The translations under genes and the position numbers were made by a program. A stretch of DNA of 9,724 nucleotides. It comes from Clostridiales bacterium. Lineage in GTDB: Bacteria > Bacillota > Clostridia > Oscillospirales > Butyricicoccaceae. Shown one piece after another: positions 5,192 through 9,724 of the stretch. Under the pieces are notes generated by a model. It was not told the origin of the DNA. It saw only the letters and a list, made by a program, of their open reading frames with translations, and searched no databases. Where the stretch lies: the NCBI GenBank assembly GCA_004555915.1, contig SFJM01000052.1:1-9724 (forward strand), read 5' to 3'. Every line of letters starts with the position of its first letter. Within the stretch, counting starts at the first letter, position 1.

Positions 5192-6460
5192 ATGGCGAGA
5201 AACGACGGGATTGACCGTACCAGCGCAAGAAACGTAAATCTGACTGCCGCTAAAATTGGAAATGCCCAGCGACACAATGAACGAGAAAAAGAATCCTATA
5301 TCAACCCAGATATTATACCAGAACGCACCCCTCAGAACATCCATTTTAAGAAGCCTACTGCCGGATATGCAGAGATGTTTGCACAGATGGAAAAGGATGG
5401 TGTAATCTCCACTCGTGGCCTGAAAACGGATGCCAACCTTTACGGGGAACTGATTTTTGATGTCAACTCCGCCTACTTCTATAACCATGGTGGGTATGAG
5501 TTTGCCAAGCGATTTTATGAGGACGCTTACAAGGCTGCCATAGAGATCGTTGGCGGCGAACAGTATATTCTCTCCGCTGTTATGCACGCCGATGAGCGTA
5601 ACCGGGCCATGTCCGAAGCACTGGGGCAGGATGTATTCCATTATCATCTCCATGTGGTCTATGTTCCGGTTGTGGAGAAGCAGATCCTCTGGTCCAAGAG
5701 GTGCAAAGACAAATCACTTGTGGGAACTGTTAAGGAAACGATTATGCAGGTGAGCAGCAGTAAAAAATGGCTGTCTAAACCGGCATTGGACGAACAGGGA
5801 GCGCCCATTCTCCAGAAGAATGGCAAGCCGGTGCTGCGGAAATCTTACAGCGTCCTCCAAGACGATTTCTTCCAAGCCATGCGTAACGCAGGATATACGG
5901 ATGTGGAGCGTGGAGAACGGGGCAGTTCCGAGGAACATTTGACCGTGACACAGTTCAAGGTGGAACGGGAACAGGAGCGATTGGAACAACTCACCGCACA
6001 AACGCAGCAAAAAGAGCAGCAGGCAGCTTCTCTGGAAAAGAAGATTGAGAAGATTCAAAAACAGCAGATTGCGGTTCAGGAAGTAGAGCAAATAGAACCT
6101 CATGCCGTTCCATTTTCCTCAAAAGTTATGCTGGATCGTTCCGAATATGAAAACCTGGCAGCTGCGGCAAAGAAGTTCTATGTTCAGGAGCGCAAGGAAT
6201 CCAAACTGCAAAAAGCTTTGGATTCAGCGTTGAAAATGATAAGTGAGTTGAAGGCAAAGGTCGCTGCATTGACCGCAGAGCTGGCAGAGTATAAGTCCGT
6301 TCGTGGTCAGCTCAACACCGCAGGTTTAGAGCAGCAAAATGAACTTTTGCGGAATAAACTCCATCGTTACGAAACGGTGATAGAGCGAAATGGCCTGTGG
6401 AATTTATTCCGACCCAGCACAAAAACAAAAGATATCACAAGACAAGAAGAACGCCTGTAA
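5192..6460 (+). CDS. mobV: MOB_V family relaxase (Pre/Mob)
   Basis: The 422-aa product is a plasmid recombination/mobilization relaxase that would nick oriT, stay bound to the 5' end and lead the strand into a recipient. Residues 1-50 contain motif I, QRHNER followed by NPDI; H28 in RHNER is the likely nucleophile, as histidine is in pMV158 MobM. Motif III, HADER at 132-136 with FHYHLHVVYVP at 149-159, supplies the metal-binding histidines H150, H152 and H154. Residues about 255-300 and 320-395 are long coiled coils, usual in the C-terminal half of this family. The length is normal. ATG at 5192 is preceded by AAAGGAG with a short 4-base spacing. The hairpin-rich oriT lies directly upstream and a perfect terminator directly downstream, so it forms its own unit. 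No coupling protein or secretion genes follow, implying that it borrows a helper. Confidence 0.92.
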   Translation: MARNDGIDRTSARNVNLTAAKIGNAQRHNEREKESYINPDIIPERTPQNIHFKKPTAGYAEMFAQMEKDGVISTRGLKTDANLYGELIFDVNSAYFYNHGGYEFAKRFYEDAYKAAIEIVGGEQYILSAVMHADERNRAMSEALGQDVFHYHLHVVYVPVVEKQILWSKRCKDKSLVGTVKETIMQVSSSKKWLSKPALDEQGAPILQKNGKPVLRKSYSVLQDDFFQAMRNAGYTDVERGERGSSEEHLTVTQFKVEREQERLEQLTAQTQQKEQQAASLEKKIEKIQKQQIAVQEVEQIEPHAVPFSSKVMLDRSEYENLAAAAKKFYVQERKESKLQKALDSALKMISELKAKVAALTAELAEYKSVRGQLNTAGLEQQNELLRNKLHRYETVIERNGLWNLFRPSTKTKDITRQEERL

Positions 6461-6467
6461 TATTTTC

Positions 6468-6510
6468 ATTTGCCCTATCCGTATTTTGCGTACGGATAGG
6501 GCAAATTTTT
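6468..6510 (+). terminator. Perfect rho-independent terminator after the relaxase
   Basis: A 16-bp perfect stem (6468-6483 with 6491-6506) around a 7-base loop TTTTGCG ends in a five-T run, starting 7 bases after the relaxase stop codon. It separates the mobility module from the restriction-modification operon. Confidence 0.93.
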
Positions 6511-6543
6511 GTTGTAGACAGCGCAGAAAAACGATGAATTTTG

Positions 6544-6572
6544 TTGATTTATCAATGCCGGATTGGTATAAT
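6544..6572 (+). promoter_or_regulatory. Extended -10 promoter of the restriction-modification operon
   Basis: TTGATT (6544-6549) and TATAAT (6567-6572) are 17 bp apart, with TG one base before the -10 (6564-6565). Transcription should begin near 6579, inside the palindrome at 6571-6600, giving a leader of about 40 nt before the TTG start of the HTH gene. Confidence 0.85.
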
Positions 6573-6600
6573 TGTTCTATGTTATAGAACATAGAACAAT
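6571..6600. promoter_or_regulatory. 30-bp operator palindrome of the HTH-hsd operon
   Basis: ATTGTTCTATGTT (6571-6583) and AACATAGAACAAT (6588-6600) are a perfect 13-bp inverted repeat around ATAG. It begins in the -10 box, spans the predicted start of transcription and ends 5 bases before the ribosome binding site. The half-site GTTCTAT (6574-6580) is matched by two tandem copies of ATAGAAC (6584-6590 and 6591-6597), so two overlapping registers of dimer binding are possible. The HTH protein encoded next is the obvious candidate to bind it and autorepress. Confidence 0.8.
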
Positions 6601-6620
6601 TATGGAAAGGAGGTGCCGAA

Positions 6621-7040
6621 TTGCCTAACAAGGTGGCTGTGGATCAACAAGCCAAGGGCATGATAATCGAACTCGGTTTATTGATTCGTGATTGCCGTGG
6701 AACGCTCAGCCAATCCCAATTAGCCAAAAGGGTTGGTCTGCCCCGTTCTAACATGAAATATATAGAAGACGGTGTTAACGCTCCAACAGCGGAGGTCTAT
6801 GACAAGCTGATTAAGGAGCTAAAACCGGATTTGCAGGCACGCCGGCGTATGGATCGCCTGTATATGGCAATTCGGAAAGTGCCTCCGCCGGATATTTGTC
6901 GGACTATCACACAAAACAAGGATTTGGTAGATACAATGCGGAAGTTGGAAGGTTGTAATCTAACTCCCGACCAGATTGAAAGTGTTGCCACATTGTTTGC
7001 GTCTTTTCAAGAGAATAGAGAAGGAGAACCCATAAAATGA
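6621..7040 (+). CDS. Small HTH regulator leading the type I RM operon
   Basis: The 139-aa protein has an XRE-type helix-turn-helix at about residues 17-67 (LSQSQLAKRVGLPRSNMKYIEDG, then VYDKLIKEL). The C-terminal half, 70-139, is helical and unfamiliar; its LEGCNLTPDQIESVATLF segment may serve dimerisation. It starts at TTG with AAAGGAGG seven bases upstream. Its stop codon overlaps the hsdM start (ATGA), so the two are translationally coupled. It sits behind its own promoter and a 30-bp palindrome, the arrangement of controller or autorepressor proteins that tune restriction-modification expression. In type II systems such C proteins delay the nuclease; a similar timing role here is inferred. 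It could alternatively be a general regulator for the cargo. Confidence 0.85.
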   Translation: MPNKVAVDQQAKGMIIELGLLIRDCRGTLSQSQLAKRVGLPRSNMKYIEDGVNAPTAEVYDKLIKELKPDLQARRRMDRLYMAIRKVPPPDICRTITQNKDLVDTMRKLEGCNLTPDQIESVATLFASFQENREGEPIK

Positions 7041-9169
7041 GAGATAAGTATTTTTACGAAGTTATGTTTGATGATACGTCCATTGATGTAAGCAAAGAAG
7101 TGGGATTGGTCTGGTCCATTGCCAACTCGCTCCGTGGTGCTTATACCTCGGATAAATATAAGGACGTTATTATCCCCATGGTCATCATCCGCCGGTTTGA
7201 GTGCGCTCTGGAGGCTACCAAAGATGCAGTTGTAGCAAAGCACAAGCAGAACCCCAACCTCCCTGCTGCGCTCCTTTGCCAGGTTTCCAAATATCCTTTT
7301 TACAACTATAGTGAATACAACCTCAAACGCCTTCTGGATGACAGCGACAACATTGCATCCAATCTCAAGTCTTACATTGAAGGCTTTTCCGCCAACATCC
7401 AGCTGATTCTGGAAAAGCTGCTGAAATTCAGCACTCAGATCGACAAAATGGATAAGAGCAACCGTCTTTACAGCGTGGTTAAAAAGTTCTCCGATTTGGA
7501 TTTGTACCCTGCCCATGTAGACAGTATGAAGATGGGCTACATTTTCGAGGATATTATCCGCCGCTTTTCTGAAAACGCCGAAGCTGGTGATCACTATACG
7601 CCTCGTGAAGTGATTCGTCTAATGGTCAATGTACTGCTGGCAGAGGGCTGCAACGACCTGCTGACTGATGAAGGAAAAATCGCCACCGTACTGGACGCTG
7701 CCTGTGGTTCGGGTGGTATGCTGTCCACTACCTATGATTTCCTGCGCCGCAAAAATCCCTATGTGGATGTGCGCTTGTTTGGACAGGAAATCAACCCCGA
7801 ATCCTACGCCATTTGCCTGGCAGATATGCTCATCAAAGGGCAGGATGTGAAAAACATCATGGGTGATGAGGAGGCCAACACCCTGAAAACGGACTGCTTC
7901 CCGGATCAGAAAATGCGGCTGGTGATTATGAATCCTCCGTTTGGTACACCCTGGGGCGGCAAAGATGCACCGGAAGGACAAGAGAAGAAAGTCCGTGAGG
8001 AAAATAAGAAGGGCGGACGGTTTGAGCACGGTCTTCCCGGAACCGGTGACGCCCAGCTGCTGTTCATGCAGCACGCCATCAATAAGCTGGATGAGAAAAA
8101 CGGGCGAGCAGCTATCATTACCAATGGTTCCCCTCTCTTCTCCGGCGGAACTACCAGCGGAGAGAGCCAAATCCGGCGCTGGATGCTGGAGGAAGACTTG
8201 ATTGAAGCCATTATTGCCCTGCCTACCCAGCTTTTCTATAACACCGATATCGGCATTTATATCTTTATTCTGTCCCGCAATAAGCGCCCTGACCGCCGTG
8301 GAAAGGTGCAGCTGATCAATGCGGTGGATATGTGGAAGCCCCTGCGCAAATCTTTGGGCAAAAAACGTCGTGAAATCGACCGGGATAGCATGAAAAAAAT
8401 CACCGAGCTGTACTCCAACTTTGAAGAAAACCAGTACTGCAAGATTTTCCCCAACGAGGAGTTTATGTACAAGGAGTATGCGGTCTATCAGCCGTTGCAG
8501 CGCCGGGGTGTGCTGGATGCGGAGAGCATCGAGCGGCTGCGGACCAGCAGTTACTTCACCAGTAACTCCAGCATTTTCAATGAGACGGATTTTGAGCAGT
8601 TGAAAGAGATGAACCCCCGCAGTGCTGCCGACGAGAAGAAATACCAGAAATATCTGGCGGGGCAGCAGTTTGTAGCGGATGTATTGAACATTCTGGAAGC
8701 CAACCGTTCTGACCAGGTGTTTATGGATTATGGCGAGTTTGAAAAGTATCTGAAATCACTGCTGGGCAAGGTCGAGGGGATGTCTGCCAGCCGGTTGACT
8801 GGCATTGCCATGGTGCTGGCGGTGATGGACAAAACCGCCGTGGTGCAGAAAGACCGCAAAGGCGAAATTATCAAGGATACCACCACCAAGGACACCGAGA
8901 TCATCAAGCTCACCCAGGACCCGGAGAAATATTTTGAGGCGGAAGTATATCCCCATGTACCGGATGCTATCTGGGCCTATGAATTTGACCCGGAGAAAAA
9001 GGAAAGTGCCACCAACAAGGAAAAACTGGGCGCAGAGTTCCCCTTTACCCGATTCTTCTACGAGTACAAGGACCCGGAAAAGGCAGATAATTTGCTGTCC
9101 CAGTTTATGGAACTGGAAAAGTCCCTCTCCGAAAAAATTGCAGCCTTGCAGGAAAGCGAGGAAGTGTAA
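7037..9169 (+). CDS. hsdM: Type I restriction-modification methyltransferase subunit
   Basis: This 710-aa HsdM methylates adenine in the DNA sequence chosen by HsdS, and with HsdR forms the restricting complex. The N-terminal HsdM helical domain covers about 20-155 (LVWSIANSLRGAY, then IIPMVIIRRF). The methyltransferase core has GDHYTPREVIRLM at 184-196, the S-adenosylmethionine motif VLDAACGSGGML at 218-229, and the catalytic NPPF at 299-302, all intact. Residues 440-710 are a long C-terminal part, making it larger than the ~500-aa classical subunit but in line with other HsdM forms. The start overlaps the stop of the HTH gene, with AAGGAG ten bases upstream, and its TAA overlaps the ATG of hsdS by one base. 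No hsdR is in the window; it may lie to the right. Confidence 0.95.
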   Translation: MRDKYFYEVMFDDTSIDVSKEVGLVWSIANSLRGAYTSDKYKDVIIPMVIIRRFECALEATKDAVVAKHKQNPNLPAALLCQVSKYPFYNYSEYNLKRLLDDSDNIASNLKSYIEGFSANIQLILEKLLKFSTQIDKMDKSNRLYSVVKKFSDLDLYPAHVDSMKMGYIFEDIIRRFSENAEAGDHYTPREVIRLMVNVLLAEGCNDLLTDEGKIATVLDAACGSGGMLSTTYDFLRRKNPYVDVRLFGQEINPESYAICLADMLIKGQDVKNIMGDEEANTLKTDCFPDQKMRLVIMNPPFGTPWGGKDAPEGQEKKVREENKKGGRFEHGLPGTGDAQLLFMQHAINKLDEKNGRAAIITNGSPLFSGGTTSGESQIRRWMLEEDLIEAIIALPTQLFYNTDIGIYIFILSRNKRPDRRGKVQLINAVDMWKPLRKSLGKKRREIDRDSMKKITELYSNFEENQYCKIFPNEEFMYKEYAVYQPLQRRGVLDAESIERLRTSSYFTSNSSIFNETDFEQLKEMNPRSAADEKKYQKYLAGQQFVADVLNILEANRSDQVFMDYGEFEKYLKSLLGKVEGMSASRLTGIAMVLAVMDKTAVVQKDRKGEIIKDTTTKDTEIIKLTQDPEKYFEAEVYPHVPDAIWAYEFDPEKKESATNKEKLGAEFPFTRFFYEYKDPEKADNLLSQFMELEKSLSEKIAALQESEEV

Positions 9170-9724
9170 TGACAGAGCAGATGAAATCCAGTGGGATTGG
9201 GTGGATTAAGGATATTCCATCATCATGGGAGATCAATAAGGTCAAATATTTGGCAACGGAGCCTGGAACTTTGTTTCTTGATGGTGACTGGATAGAAAGC
9301 GATGTAATAGAAGAAAGTGGGATTCGTTATCTAACTACCGGAAACGTTGGCGCTGGATTTTATAAGGAGCAAGGATGTGGATACATTTCCGAAAAGACTT
9401 TCTCAGAATTACATTGCTTGAATGTATACCCGGGTGATTTGATGATTTCACGGCTTAATGAGCCGATTGGAAGAGCTTGCATTATTCCGGATACTGAATC
9501 CCGTTATGTTGTGGCTGTTGATAATGTTATTTTGCGTCCAAATGCCAACTATAATAAAAAGTTTATTATGTATGGGATGAATGCTGATGGATATGCTGAA
9601 CACGCCAATATGATTGCCCGTGGTGCAACAATGTCGAGAATCAGTCGAAGCCAACTGGGACAGTTTTGGCTTGCTTTTCCAAATATTGAAGAACAACAGG
9701 CTATCGCAGATTTTCTCGACAAAG
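9169..9724 (+). CDS. hsdS: Type I specificity subunit, 5' part, cut by window end
   Basis: The first 185 codons of HsdS, the subunit that recognises the target sequence, are present; no stop is reached. The opening SSGIGWIKDIPSSWEINKVKYL is the standard lead into the first target recognition domain. This domain runs to about residue 170, with GIRYLTTGNVGAGF and PGDLMISRLNEPIGRA typical of the fold. NIEEQQAIADFLDK (about 172-185) is the conserved region ending it. ATG 9169 overlaps the hsdM stop, so translation is coupled. Base composition looks richer in A and T than hsdM, common for specificity domains that are exchanged often. The second recognition domain lies outside the window. Confidence 0.93.
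   Translation, partial: MTEQMKSSGIGWIKDIPSSWEINKVKYLATEPGTLFLDGDWIESDVIEESGIRYLTTGNVGAGFYKEQGCGYISEKTFSELHCLNVYPGDLMISRLNEPIGRACIIPDTESRYVVAVDNVILRPNANYNKKFIMYGMNADGYAEHANMIARGATMSRISRSQLGQFWLAFPNIEEQQAIADFLDK

Noticed and set aside
4689..5237. Plus-strand open frames (4689-5237 and 4861-5124) crossing the oriT region
   Set aside because: The first overlaps the replication gene and the relaxase start out of frame; both translate the hairpin repeats into low-complexity peptides and lack a good ribosome binding site.
7007..7594. Minus-strand open frame of 195 codons
   Set aside because: It is a shadow of hsdM with no family resemblance and no promoter or ribosome binding site of its own.
1..9724. 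CRISPR array, tRNA, rRNA or insertion sequence
   Set aside because: No regularly spaced long repeats, no tRNA cloverleaf or rRNA sequence and no transposase were seen in the window.

Overview
The window reads as the left part of an integrative and mobilizable element (IME-like) from a low-to-mid GC Firmicute, most likely a gut clostridial lineage (Lachnospiraceae or Ruminococcaceae type). The basis is strong AGGAGG-type ribosome binding sites, near-consensus sigma-A promoters, frequent TTG starts, and protein families typical of clostridial mobile elements. The assignment rests on recognising the protein families by eye; no search was run.

Layout. Positions 1-252 hold no gene but contain three 11-bp tandem repeats and a strong plus-strand terminator; the element end or an integrase arm-site cluster may lie here. 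A tyrosine recombinase (253-1305) and a Cro/C1-type repressor (1373-1999) face left. A divergent control region (about 2006-2158) has one promoter each way and repeated AATACGAA half-sites. Rightward follow a 77-aa excisionase-like protein (2159-2392) and a 769-aa primase-polymerase/DUF3987 helicase replication protein (2530-4839). The leader between these two contains what looks like a complete minus-strand antisense RNA unit: promoter, about 80-nt transcript and terminator. After a 352-bp gene-free stretch packed with hairpins, with a pMV158-like nick site, comes a MOB_V (Pre/Mob) relaxase (5192-6460) closed by a perfect terminator.

Cargo. A separate module starts at 6544 with an extended -10 promoter and a 30-bp near-perfect palindrome. 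It encodes a small HTH protein (6621-7040), then HsdM (7037-9169) and the start of HsdS (9169 to the window end) of a type I restriction-modification system. The three genes overlap at their ends and form one operon.

How it may work together. The repressor would silence the right-facing excision/replication operon and its own gene. On induction, the excisionase-like protein and integrase would excise the element, the PrimPol-helicase would copy it, and the relaxase would nick at the hairpin-rich oriT for transfer by another element's conjugation machinery, since no coupling protein or secretion genes are seen here. The type I system would protect the element or stabilise it in the host, with the HTH protein timing its expression. 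The most notable non-coding signals are the antisense RNA in the rep leader, the chain of about eight hairpins around the proposed nick site with a repeated CCGCAGG apex motif, and the two operator arrays.
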